Assembly (NCBI GenBank): GCA_003663355.1
Contig: QMZV01000010.1
Span: forward strand, 1 to 19,240
From: Candidatus Aenigmatarchaeota archaeon
GTDB lineage: Archaea; Aenigmatarchaeota; Aenigmatarchaeia; QMZS01
DNA length: 19,240 bases
Direction: 5' to 3'
Position numbers and translations under genes: made by a program. Shown here piece by piece: positions 7,440 to 14,749 of this stretch (position 1 is its first letter; every line of letters starts with the position of its first letter). The notes below the pieces were generated by a model. That model saw nothing but the letters and a program-made list of their open reading frames with translations, made no database searches and was not told where the DNA came from.

Positions 7440-7511
7440 CTTGAGTCCAGCGCCTTTGACCGCTTGGCTACTCCTGCATAAATGTAAAATAAATGATAAA
7501 AAATAAAAAAA

Positions 7512-7688
7512 TTACAAATCATATCCTCTCAATGTTTTTCTTCCATTTGCTTTTGCTCTGTTTACAGCTTCCTTAATCATTGCTTCAACTTTCTTTGAGA
7601 GACTATCTACAAAATCACCTCCAACATTTACATCTTCTTCCTTTGCTACTTCTCTTACTTTTGATTGAACAACTAACATTTCTCCCAT
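7512..7688 (-). CDS. Small histone-fold protein of the DUF1931 type
   Basis: A 58-residue protein from the ATG at 7688 to the TAA at 7512-7514. The sequence runs LVVQSKVREVAKEEDVNVGGDF, then FVDSLSKKVEAMIKEAVNRA, and ends AKANGRKTLRGYDL. The pattern (short helix, strand-like link, long amphipathic central helix, then the N-G-R-K-T-L-x-x-x-D-L end) is that of a single histone fold as in DUF1931. The RxTL-D segment resembles the DNA-contacting loop and final helix of histones. It may bind DNA or form a handshake dimer; the function of this group is not settled. An in-frame ATG four codons in is an alternative start. A TATA box TTTATAAATA lies 18 nt upstream on the minus strand. Confidence 0.82.
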   Translation of the reverse strand: MGEMLVVQSKVREVAKEEDVNVGGDFVDSLSKKVEAMIKEAVNRAKANGRKTLRGYDL

Positions 7689-7705
7689 AATACTTATTAA
7701 ATTAG

Positions 7706-7715
7706 TATTTATAAA
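7706..7715 (-). promoter_or_regulatory. TATA box for the histone-fold gene
   Basis: TTTATAAATA on the minus strand ends 17 nt before the ATG at 7688. That spacing would put the transcript start at or within a few bases of the start codon, giving a leaderless mRNA. It is the clearest TATA box in the window. Confidence 0.6.
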
Positions 7716-7771
7716 GCTTTTTGAGGCAATTTTTTAGATAAATTTACTTTAAGTTAGTAGGAAATCTTATT

Positions 7772-8191
7772 ATGTCTAAGAAAGTAATGGTTTTCGGAAC
7801 TTTTGATCCTTTACATCCCGGACATTTGAATTATTTTGAACAGGCAAAGAAAGAGGGAGATTATTTAATTGTTGTTGTGGCAAGAGATAAAACAATTAGA
7901 GAGGAAAAAGGAAGAGAACCTGCACAGACTGAAGAAGAAAGACTGAAAAAAATAAAAGAACTTAAAATTGTTGATAAAGTTGTGCTTGGTGACAAAAAAG
8001 ATAAACTTAAAGTTGTAAAAGAAGAAAATCCTGATGTTTTGTGTTTGGGTTATGATCAAAATGTTGATGAGGATGTTCTCAGAAACAAATTAAAAGAAAT
8101 CGGTTTGGAACCAGAAATAAAAAGGATGAAACCTTTTAAACCGGAGAAATATAAGAGTTCTAAGTTGAGGGAGAAAAGTTCTGAAGTATAG
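7772..8191 (+). CDS. ribL: FAD synthase-like nucleotidyltransferase (RibL type)
   Basis: A 139-residue protein of the HIGH-superfamily nucleotidyltransferases. FGTFDPLHPGHLNYFEQAK (8-26) holds the H15-P-G-H18 motif. LGYDQ is at 91-95, and the C-terminal KYKSSKLRE (125-133) fits the place of the second phosphate-binding motif (SS-x-x-R in relatives). Length and LGYDQ agree with archaeal RibL, which makes FAD from FMN and a nucleoside triphosphate. Closely related enzymes act as glycerol-3-phosphate or other cytidylyltransferases, so substrate assignment is tentative. It starts 84 nt from the divergent histone-fold gene, so both promoters share that gap. hisS follows after 60 nt. Confidence 0.75.
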   Translation: MSKKVMVFGTFDPLHPGHLNYFEQAKKEGDYLIVVVARDKTIREEKGREPAQTEEERLKKIKELKIVDKVVLGDKKDKLKVVKEENPDVLCLGYDQNVDEDVLRNKLKEIGLEPEIKRMKPFKPEKYKSSKLREKSSEV

Positions 8192-8251
8192 ATATTTATT
8201 TTAATTTGAACAGAAAGAAAAATCAGAATATAATTTTGAATAGATTATGTT

Positions 8252-9505
8252 ATGGAAACAGAAACTCTAAAAGGAACAAAAAATTATACTCCAGAAGAGC
8301 AAATCTTGAGAGAGAAAATTATAAAAATTATAAAAGAAGTTCTGGAAAGATATGGGTTCAATCCAATAGAAACACCAATTTTGCAACCTTATTCCTTACT
8401 TTCTTCAAAATATGGGGGAGGAGAAGAGATTTTAAAAGAATGTTACAAATTAAAAGACCAGGGAAATAGAAAATTGGGTTTGAGATATGAGTTGACAATC
8501 ACTCTTGCCAGATATTTGAATGAGAATCCAAATATAAAACTTCCCTTCAAAAGATATGAAATCGGAAAAATTTTCAGGGATGGTCCTGTAAAGAAGGCAA
8601 GAGAAAGAGAATTTACTCAATTTGATGCAGATATTATTGGAACAAATTCAAAATTTGCAGATTTAGAAATCCTTTCAATTCTTGAGGAGGTTTTTAAAAA
8701 GTTGAACATAGATGTTGAAATAAGATTAAATGATAAGAAGATTTTATTTCAGATTTTGAAATATGCTGGAATAGAAGGAGATCAAAATTTTCAAAATTCT
8801 ATTATTTTGACAATAGATAAATTAGAGAAAATTGGGAGAAAAGGGGTTGAAAAAGAATTAATGCAAAAAGGATTGGATAAAAATAAAATAAGTAAAATTT
8901 TCAAATTAATTGAAATTAGTGGAAAAAATGAAAAAATTTTGGAAGAATTAAGTAAAAAAATAAATGTTGATGATATAAAGGAGATTGTCAGACTTTCAAA
9001 AATTCAAGGGTTAAAAAAAATCAAGTTGTCCCCTTCTTTAGCCAGAGGTCTTGCTTATTATACTGACTTAATATTTGAAGTTTTTTCAGAAAAGATGAGT
9101 TCTTCTCTGGCAGGAGGAGGAAGATATAACAATTTATTTAAAAACCTGATAAACAAAGATTTGCCTTCTGTTGGAGTTTCTTTTGGGATAGATGCAATTG
9201 CCTCTATTTTGAAACCAGAGAAAAAATCAAAAGTGCAATCTTATTTAATTCCTGTTGGAATTTCAGCTGAAAAATTCTTGCCAATTGTCAAGGAGTTGAG
9301 AAAAAATATAAATACAGACTTTGACTTAATTGGCAGAGGATTAAGCAAAAATTTGGAATTCGCAGACAGAAACAAAATTCCTTATTCTATAATTGTTGGA
9401 GAGAAAGAATTAAAAGAAGGAAAAGTTAAACTCAAAAATATGGAAACAGGAGAAGAAAAAGTTTTGAGTTTGGAAGAAACTGTTAAAATAATTAAATCTA
9501 TTTAA
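8252..9505 (+). CDS. hisS: Histidyl-tRNA synthetase
   Basis: A class II aminoacyl-tRNA synthetase of 417 residues. It starts METETLKGTKNYTPEEQILR, as HisRS often does around motif 1. Motif 2 includes GKIFRDGP (105-112) and REREFTQFDADIIG (117-130), which contact ATP and histidine. The histidine-specific stretch reads SLARGLAYYTDLIFEVF. The glycine-rich motif-3 entry is AGGGRYNNL, followed by GVSFGIDA. The last 90 residues form the anticodon-binding domain (YLIPVGISAE, GRGLSKNLEFADRNKIPYSIIVGEKE). Length is normal for HisRS. The next gene begins 3 nt after the stop, so the two are cotranscribed. Confidence 0.96.
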   Translation: METETLKGTKNYTPEEQILREKIIKIIKEVLERYGFNPIETPILQPYSLLSSKYGGGEEILKECYKLKDQGNRKLGLRYELTITLARYLNENPNIKLPFKRYEIGKIFRDGPVKKAREREFTQFDADIIGTNSKFADLEILSILEEVFKKLNIDVEIRLNDKKILFQILKYAGIEGDQNFQNSIILTIDKLEKIGRKGVEKELMQKGLDKNKISKIFKLIEISGKNEKILEELSKKINVDDIKEIVRLSKIQGLKKIKLSPSLARGLAYYTDLIFEVFSEKMSSSLAGGGRYNNLFKNLINKDLPSVGVSFGIDAIASILKPEKKSKVQSYLIPVGISAEKFLPIVKELRKNINTDFDLIGRGLSKNLEFADRNKIPYSIIVGEKELKEGKVKLKNMETGEEKVLSLEETVKIIKSI

Positions 9506-9508
9506 ATA

Positions 9509-10579
9509 ATGGAATTAGTTACAGAAATGGAGAAATTAAAATTAGAGGTTAATAAAATTATTGAAAAATATTTGCCGAGGAAAGTAAGTAAAAAGTGGCT
9601 TGAAGAAATCTTTGGAAAACCAAGATACAGATATAATTTAGATAGTGCTCAGAAATCTTTGATAGACCCTATTTGGGATTTTTTAGATAGAGGTGGAAAA
9701 AGATGGAGACCAATCCTTTTTCTCTTGATTTATGAGGCCCTAGGAGCTAAGAATAAGGAGCTGATAAAAGATTTAGTTATAATACCTGAACTCATTCATA
9801 ACGGAACTATAATAATTGATGATATAGAGGATAATGGAGAATTAAGAAGAGGCAAACCTTGTCTTCATCATATATTTGGCGAAGATATAGCAGTTAATGC
9901 TGGAAATTTTCTGTATTTTTTTCCTCTAATTGCAGTAATAAAAAATAAAAATTTAGAAACCAAAATAAAAGAAAAAGTATATGAAATTTTCACCCAGGAA
10001 ATGATTAATGTAAGTTTGGGGCAGGGAACTGACATATACTGGCATAAAGGAAAGGCAAGGGAAATTAGCGAGGAAGAGTATTTACAAATGTGCGCTTATA
10101 AAACAGGATGCTTGGCAAGAATGAGCGCTAAAATTGCAGCTACTTTAGCAAATGCAGATAATGAAACTATAGAAAAAGTTGGAAAAATTGCAGAATCAAT
10201 AGGTGTTGCATTTCAAATACAAGATGATATTTTGGATATTGCATTAAGAGGTAAGGAAAGAGAAAAATTTGGAAAAAGCTTTGGAAATGATATAAAAGAA
10301 GGAAAGAGAACCTTGATGGTTATTTATACTTTGCAAAAAGCAACAGAAGAAGAGAAAAAGAGATTATTGGAAATTTTGGATAAAGAAGAAAATACAGAAA
10401 AAGAGATTAGGGAGGCTATAAAAATTTTAGAGAAATACAATTCATTAGATTATGCAAGAAAAAAAGCAAGGAAAATTGTTGAAGAATCTTGGAAAGAAGC
10501 AGAGCCGTTATTGAAAGAGGGCAAAGCAAAAGAATTATTAAAAGAATTTGTTCATTATCTGATTGAGAGAAAGGTTTAA
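9509..10579 (+). CDS. Polyprenyl (geranylgeranyl-type) diphosphate synthase
   Basis: A trans-isoprenyl diphosphate synthase of 356 residues. GGKRWRP at 62-68 binds isopentenyl diphosphate. The first aspartate-rich motif is D104-D-I-E-D108 within HNGTIIIDDIEDNGELRRGKP. GQGTDIYWHKG is at about 171-181. The second aspartate-rich motif is D239-D-I-L-D243 in FQIQDDILD, and GNDIKEGKRTLM (259-270) follows. In archaea such enzymes make the C15-C25 chains of ether lipids, so this is expected to supply geranylgeranyl diphosphate; product length cannot be read with certainty. The first 50 residues are longer than minimal family members. It starts 3 nt after hisS and is followed by rpl19e after 23 nt. 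An internal ATG at 9527 is an alternative start. Confidence 0.9.
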   Translation: MELVTEMEKLKLEVNKIIEKYLPRKVSKKWLEEIFGKPRYRYNLDSAQKSLIDPIWDFLDRGGKRWRPILFLLIYEALGAKNKELIKDLVIIPELIHNGTIIIDDIEDNGELRRGKPCLHHIFGEDIAVNAGNFLYFFPLIAVIKNKNLETKIKEKVYEIFTQEMINVSLGQGTDIYWHKGKAREISEEEYLQMCAYKTGCLARMSAKIAATLANADNETIEKVGKIAESIGVAFQIQDDILDIALRGKEREKFGKSFGNDIKEGKRTLMVIYTLQKATEEEKKRLLEILDKEENTEKEIREAIKILEKYNSLDYARKKARKIVEESWKEAEPLLKEGKAKELLKEFVHYLIERKV

Positions 10580-10602
10580 TATTTTAAAAAGAAAAAAGTT
10601 AT

Positions 10603-11016
10603 ATGGATAAGAGGAGATTAGCAGCAAGAATCTTAAAAGTTGGAGAGTCAAGAGTCTGGTTTGACCCAAAACAGAAAAAAGAAATAGATGAAGCAATAAC
10701 TGCAGAGGATTTTAGAATTCTAATTAAAAAAAAGGCAATAAGAAAATTGCCAGAGAAAAAAAATCTGTCAATTCATAAAAAAGAAAGAAAAGGTGTTGGA
10801 AGTAGAAAAGGAGCAAAATATTCTAGATTGAATAAGAAGAGAAGATGGATTATTAAAATTAGAGGTTTGAGACATGAATTAAAAAGACTTCTTGAAAGCG
10901 GAAAGATTGAAAAATTTGTCTATAGAGATTTATACAGAAAGGCAAGCGGAGGTTTTTTTAGAGACAAATCTCATTTAAGAACTTATCTTGAAAGACAGGA
11001 GTTAATAAAGAAATAG
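10603..11016 (+). CDS. rpl19e: Large-subunit ribosomal protein L19e
   Basis: A strongly basic protein of 137 residues beginning MDKRRLAARILKVGESRVWFDP, the highly conserved start of archaeal and eukaryotic L19e (eL19). The middle has the KKERKGVGSRKGAKYSR segment of the extended rRNA-binding loop, and the end has the L19e pattern RDLYRKASGGFFRDKSHLRTYL. Length is within the usual archaeal range. It binds 23S rRNA and takes part in an intersubunit contact. In many archaea this gene sits in the large ribosomal operon; here it stands between a lipid enzyme and L12. T-rich sequence (TTTTTTT, 11031-11037) follows the stop and may act as a weak terminator. Confidence 0.97.
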   Translation: MDKRRLAARILKVGESRVWFDPKQKKEIDEAITAEDFRILIKKKAIRKLPEKKNLSIHKKERKGVGSRKGAKYSRLNKKRRWIIKIRGLRHELKRLLESGKIEKFVYRDLYRKASGGFFRDKSHLRTYLERQELIKK

Positions 11017-11045
11017 TTTATCTTTTAAAGTTTTTTTATTTTATT

Positions 11046-11348
11046 ATGGGACTTGAATATATACACGCAGCTTTGTTGTTGCATGAGGCAAAGAAAGATA
11101 TTACAGAGGAGGCAATATCCAAAATTCTTGAAGTAGCAGGTGTTAAAGTTGATAAAGCAATGGCAAAAGTTACAGCAGAAAACCTAAAAGGAGTAAATAT
11201 AGATGAGATTTTGAGCAGTGCAGTTTCCTCTCAGGCACCAACCACAAAAGAACAAACAAAAGAAGTTGAGGAAAAGAAAGAAGAGAAAAAAGTTGAGGAA
11301 GAAAAGAAAGAAGAAGCAGCAGCTGGATTAAGTGCTTTGTTCGGCTAA
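11046..11348 (+). CDS. rpl12: Large-subunit ribosomal stalk protein L12/P1
   Basis: A 100-residue acidic stalk protein. The N-terminal helical dimerisation domain starts MGLEYIHAALLLHEAKKDIT and continues through NLKGVNIDEILSSA (residues 1-60). A flexible Glu/Lys-rich hinge follows (about 65-90). The end AAAGLSALFG is the conserved tail that recruits translation GTPases. Archaeal L12 often sits after L1 and L10; those genes are not next to it here, so the usual cluster is broken up. It is 29 nt after rpl19e. Its stop lies 3 nt from the stop of convergent leuS, so transcription from both sides meets here. Confidence 0.96.
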   Translation: MGLEYIHAALLLHEAKKDITEEAISKILEVAGVKVDKAMAKVTAENLKGVNIDEILSSAVSSQAPTTKEQTKEVEEKKEEKKVEEEKKEEAAAGLSALFG

Positions 11349-11351
11349 AGA

Positions 11352-14168
11352 CTATTCAACCACAATTCCAAATTTTCCAGGCCAACTTTCTTTAACCTGT
11401 TCTTTTGTTATTTCAATTTTGCAATTGAACTCTTTTTCAAAAAATTCTTTATTTTCTTTTAATAATTTTTCTTCGTTTTGATAGAAAACATCAATTCCCG
11501 AACTTAAAATCCTTTTAATTAATCTCTGGATTTCTTTCGGTTTTTTTCTACCTTCCTCAAATTTCATTGCTTCTTTCATTAATTCTCCAAAATTTTTTGT
11601 TTCTTTAAGTTTTTTTTCTAACTTATAAAATAATCTGTATTTCCATTCCTCAGGAACAACAATTTTAATTTTATTTGGCTTAATCTTTGTTAAATCAATT
11701 ACAACTTTTACATCATTTAAAAGATTTGAAATTATTTTTTCTTTTTTCTCAGCAATCTCATCTATTTTTTCTTCATCAACTTTTGGTAATTTACTTAAAC
11801 TGATAAACCCTTTATTTCCTGTTTTTTCCCAGATTTCCTCGCACAGGAATGGAGTAATAGGGGCAAGGATTTTTGTCTGTACTTCAATGAATTTTGATAA
11901 AAGTTTTTTATTGTAATCTATTGCTCTTCTTTTATACCACTTGAAATAATTTTGCAATTCAAAGAACCCTATCTGCAAAACAGATTTTATTTCAAGATTT
12001 TCATAGCTCTCATAAACTTTTTTCATTGTCCGGTTCATTACAGATTCAAACCATTTATCTATTGTTTTATATTCTTCTCTAGTTTTATGGTCCGAGATTG
12101 CGAACTCATAGAATCTTTTTAACTTTGCTTCAATTGATTTGCTTTTTTTCAATTCAATATTTGCGTCATCCAAACCAGCTGTTCCGGCATAGGCAACTAT
12201 AAATCTGAGAATATCAGCAGGATAATCTTTAATTGCATCTTTTATAAAAACAACATTCCCTTTGCTTTTGCTCATCTTTTCCCCATTCAACATAACATGA
12301 CCATTTACACTAATTCCTGTTGGAAGATTTTCCTTATGGAAAATTGCAACATGGTTTAATATGCAGAATGTAAGATGATTTTGAATTAAGTCTTTTCCCG
12401 AGTTTCTCACCTGAAAACCATTCTTATACCAATAAAGAAAATCTTCCCTCATTTTTTTTAGAGTGGATGGAGCAATATTATTGCTTTTTGATACCTTATC
12501 AATATCTCCTTTTCCAAGAAAAACATAATCAAAAAATTCTTCATTTAGAATCTTATCACTTTTTAATTTTCCATCTTGAAGATAATGCGAAATTGTATAA
12601 TAAGCCATGTACAAAGTGCTGTCAGACAAACTTTCTATCACTTGAGTTTCATCAAAAGGAAGCGTTGTTCCTATTGATGTTTTTTTGTCTCTTGTGCATG
12701 CCCAATCCTTAAGCCAATCAATTGTATAGTGGAAGTTATCCCTTATTTCAGGAGGATAGAATTTCATTTTATCAACAAGTTCATGTGCTTTTTTCTTCAG
12801 GTCTTTGTTGTTATAGTTAATAAACCATTGGTCTTTAACAATTTTGATTACTCCTTCATTAAGGCATCTGCAAATTACTTTTTCAGGAAGCACGAAATAT
12901 CTAACACCTATTCCTTCTTTTATGAATTTTTCACTAAGTTCATTTTTCACCTCAGAAACCTTTTTTCCTTCAAACTCTTTTATCTTTAATATTCCGGAAT
13001 GGAATTCTTTTTTATAAAGTTCTTTTGTTGCTTTTTCAAGTTTATTCTTTTCCTTTAAAGATTTTATTCCAGTTTTTTCAACTAGCTCTACAGCAGGATA
13101 TTTACCAAATTCTTTTAATTTTATTAACGAGATAAAATCAAAATTTATGTCTTCTTCTTTTAATCCATACTTTTCTCTGAGTTCTTTATTTTCCCTTAGT
13201 TCTTTAATTCCAGCATAATCAAAGGGTGCATGAGCAGGAACACTCATTACAATTCCTGACCCTACTTTTATGTCAACAAAACTTGCAGGCAAAATAATTA
13301 TTTCTTTTTTTGTTACTGGATTTAAAACTTTCTTTTTTATAAATTCAAAACCTTTAACTTCTTTAATTTCATTTACTTCAAAATTCTGTCTTTTAAGATT
13401 TTCAACCATTTCTTTTGATACTATCCATTCTTCATCTGAAACTTTTGCTTGAACATAATTTTCATCAGGATTTATCCAGAGATTAGTTACTCCATATATT
13501 GTCTCTGGTCTATAAGTCATTACAGGAAGTTTAATTTTTCCAAGTTCAAATTTTAATAAAATAACCTCTTCAGGAACAACTCCTTCTCCTTCTACTCTAT
13601 CATGGTCCCCTATTGGAAACCCGCATTTCTCGCAGAAAATAACAGGATGACTTCCTTTATATATAAGATTTTTTTCCTTTAATTTCATAAATTGCCATTT
13701 TACAAAACTATCATAAGGTTTATTTGCTTCGGTAGTTATAAAACTCCGCCTCCAGTCAATTGAGAAACCAAGATTTTTTAAATCTTCCTTCCATTTCTCA
13801 GGAAAATATTCTATCCAATAATTTACATCTGAAAACTTATCTATATCTTTTTCAGGGATGCCCATATCTTTTAGAATTTTTATTTGTTTTTCTTCTTTTT
13901 CTTTTATTCTCTTTGCTGCAGCAACAATTGGCTGCCCGGTTGCATGAAATCCCTGCGGGAAAAGAACATTATATCCTTGCATTCTCTTAAATCTTGCTAA
14001 AATTTCAGTTCTAAGAAATGTAAATAAATGACCAAGATGCCCATAACCATTCACATAAGGATAGGCAACATTTACAAAGAATTTTTCTCTATTATCTAAG
14101 TTTGATTCAAATATCTTTTCTTCTTCCCATCTTTTTCTCCATTTCTTCTCAATTTCTCTAAAGTCCAT
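11352..14168 (-). CDS. leuS: Leucyl-tRNA synthetase, archaeal type
   Basis: A class I synthetase of 938 residues. VNVAYPYVNGYGHLGHLFTF (32-51) carries the HIGH-equivalent GHLGH at 43-47, and GEKMSKSKGN carries KMSKS at 631-635. In between lies the large editing insertion, with the TYRPETIYGVTNLW threonine-rich segment and VMSVPAHAPFDY, both typical of archaeal and eukaryotic LeuRS. The C-terminal half has the anticodon-binding helices and a lysine/glutamate-rich end closing with SWPGKFGIVVE. It charges tRNA-Leu and hydrolyses mischarged tRNA in the editing site. The start at 14168 sits just before a 19-nt palindrome. A tRNA-Thr and aIF1A lie upstream on the same strand. Confidence 0.97.
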   Translation of the reverse strand: MDFREIEKKWRKRWEEEKIFESNLDNREKFFVNVAYPYVNGYGHLGHLFTFLRTEILARFKRMQGYNVLFPQGFHATGQPIVAAAKRIKEKEEKQIKILKDMGIPEKDIDKFSDVNYWIEYFPEKWKEDLKNLGFSIDWRRSFITTEANKPYDSFVKWQFMKLKEKNLIYKGSHPVIFCEKCGFPIGDHDRVEGEGVVPEEVILLKFELGKIKLPVMTYRPETIYGVTNLWINPDENYVQAKVSDEEWIVSKEMVENLKRQNFEVNEIKEVKGFEFIKKKVLNPVTKKEIIILPASFVDIKVGSGIVMSVPAHAPFDYAGIKELRENKELREKYGLKEEDINFDFISLIKLKEFGKYPAVELVEKTGIKSLKEKNKLEKATKELYKKEFHSGILKIKEFEGKKVSEVKNELSEKFIKEGIGVRYFVLPEKVICRCLNEGVIKIVKDQWFINYNNKDLKKKAHELVDKMKFYPPEIRDNFHYTIDWLKDWACTRDKKTSIGTTLPFDETQVIESLSDSTLYMAYYTISHYLQDGKLKSDKILNEEFFDYVFLGKGDIDKVSKSNNIAPSTLKKMREDFLYWYKNGFQVRNSGKDLIQNHLTFCILNHVAIFHKENLPTGISVNGHVMLNGEKMSKSKGNVVFIKDAIKDYPADILRFIVAYAGTAGLDDANIELKKSKSIEAKLKRFYEFAISDHKTREEYKTIDKWFESVMNRTMKKVYESYENLEIKSVLQIGFFELQNYFKWYKRRAIDYNKKLLSKFIEVQTKILAPITPFLCEEIWEKTGNKGFISLSKLPKVDEEKIDEIAEKKEKIISNLLNDVKVVIDLTKIKPNKIKIVVPEEWKYRLFYKLEKKLKETKNFGELMKEAMKFEEGRKKPKEIQRLIKRILSSGIDVFYQNEEKLLKENKEFFEKEFNCKIEITKEQVKESWPGKFGIVVE

Positions 14169-14175
14169 ATAATAT

Positions 14176-14194
14176 AAATCAAAATATTTGATTT
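14176..14194. promoter_or_regulatory. Palindrome in the leuS promoter region
   Basis: AAATCAAAATATTTGATTT has 8-nt arms (AAATCAAA/TTTGATTT) around ATA. It ends 7 nt from the leuS start codon and overlaps where a TATA box would lie. It could be an operator, but A/T-rich sequence makes chance dyads common in this genome. Confidence 0.3.
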
Positions 14195-14269
14195 AAGCCA
14201 CAGCTGATACTTTCCATAGTTTTTAGTTCTTTTGCTAACTACTAAAGAGGATATATAAGTAATCAAGTC

Positions 14270-14374
14270 AGCCCCAGCTGGGGATTGAACCCAGGACCTC
14301 GTGCTTACCAAGCACGCGCTCTACCAATTTCTCTAAACCTTTTTTCTAAAAAGGCTTAACTGAGCTACTGAGGC
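14270..14374 (-). tRNA. tRNA-Thr(GGT) with an insertion in the D-loop
   Basis: The minus strand gives acceptor GCCTCAG (14374-14368) pairing with CTGGGGC (14277-14271, one T-G pair). The D-stem is GCTC/GAGC. The anticodon stem CGTGC/GCACG has loop TTGGTAA and anticodon GGT, reading ACC and ACU. The variable loop is AGGTC, and T-stem CTGGG/CCCAG holds a normal loop TTCAATC. The discriminator is T and no CCA is encoded. The D-loop is far too long: about 30 nt separate AGT from TTGGTA, attributed to an intron. The gene lies 10 nt after the aIF1A stop and about 100 nt before leuS, all on one strand. Confidence 0.92.
14329..14358 (-). other. tRNA-Thr D-loop intron (about 30 nt)
   Basis: The insert can fold into a strong hairpin, AAGCCTTTTT against AAAAAGGTTT with loop AGA. 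A relaxed bulge-helix-bulge is possible: CTCA against AGAG (three pairs and an A-A mismatch), bulges GTT and AAA. Cuts after the second base of each bulge give these borders and a 10-nt mature D-loop. Borders could shift by one or two bases. Confidence 0.65.
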
Positions 14375-14384
14375 ATAATTTATA

Positions 14385-14660
14385 TTATTTTAAAAAACCC
14401 TTCCTTTTTAATTCATTTATTTGCTGCTCATTATATTTTGCTATGATATCTCCTCTGTCATCTGGCTGCGCTTCCCAAGGCCTAACAAGAACAACCATAT
14501 CAAGATCTATCCACATATCTCTTTTTTTTGACCCGGGAATTCTGCAAATCCGTATTTTGTCATCCATACAATAAACCTTAAAATGAGCACCTCCCAACTT
14601 TTCCTCAACAATCCCAATAACTTCATTTCCTTCCGGCACTCTTAATTTTGTTTCTTCCAT
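14385..14660 (-). CDS. eif1A: Translation initiation factor aIF1A
   Basis: A protein of 91 residues with the S1-like OB fold of aIF1A/eIF1A. LRVPEGNEVIGIVEEKLGGAHFKVYC is the conserved N-terminal half; key features are the E-x-x-G-G-x-x-x-x-V strand turn and the CRIPGSKKRDMWI loop (40-52). DMVVLVRPWEAQPDDRGDII follows, and the short charged tail ends LKRKGFLK. Its length is slightly below typical archaeal members, as the C-terminal tail is short. The factor binds the A site of the small subunit during start-codon selection. It shares an 89-nt gap with the divergent methyltransferase gene at 14750. Confidence 0.97.
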   Translation of the reverse strand: MEETKLRVPEGNEVIGIVEEKLGGAHFKVYCMDDKIRICRIPGSKKRDMWIDLDMVVLVRPWEAQPDDRGDIIAKYNEQQINELKRKGFLK

Positions 14661-14749
14661 AAAACCATTTTATTGTTTAATTAATAAAAAGATAATTTTA
14701 TCTAAATTCCTTTTTAGGTGAGCTTTATTAAGTTGAAATTAATTAGGTT

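Larger units (their letters stand above)
7346..7477 (-). tRNA. tRNA-Leu(CAA) interrupted by two putative introns
   Basis: A class II tRNA on the minus strand, including discriminator A at 7346. Acceptor GCAGGAG (7477-7471) pairs perfectly with CTCCTGC (7353-7347). The D-arm begins GCCAAGCGGTC and closes with GGC. Anticodon stem CTGGA pairs with TCCAG (7403-7399), and the mature loop CTCAAGA carries anticodon CAA. A long variable arm (CTC-TTAGT-GAG) marks Leu. The T-stem GCAGG/CCTGC is intact. Two insertions must be removed for a normal molecule: 35 nt after position 37 and 13 nt in the T-loop, leaving 84 nt. No CCA is encoded. The gene lies 34 nt downstream of the histone-fold gene on the same strand; T-rich sequence between them may serve as promoter. 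Confidence 0.93.

Noticed and set aside
7346..7477. Reading the interrupted tRNA-Leu as a decayed pseudogene
   Set aside because: All stems pair perfectly once the two inserts are removed, and both inserts fit bulge-helix-bulge folds; random decay would not preserve this.
8206..8469. Plus-strand frame of 87 codons overlapping hisS
   Set aside because: It is a shifted frame of the hisS N-terminus with very basic, low-complexity translation and no family features.
14096..14311. Minus-strand frame of 71 codons across the leuS start and tRNA-Thr
   Set aside because: It is a read-through of the tRNA 3' half and the leuS N-terminus in another frame.
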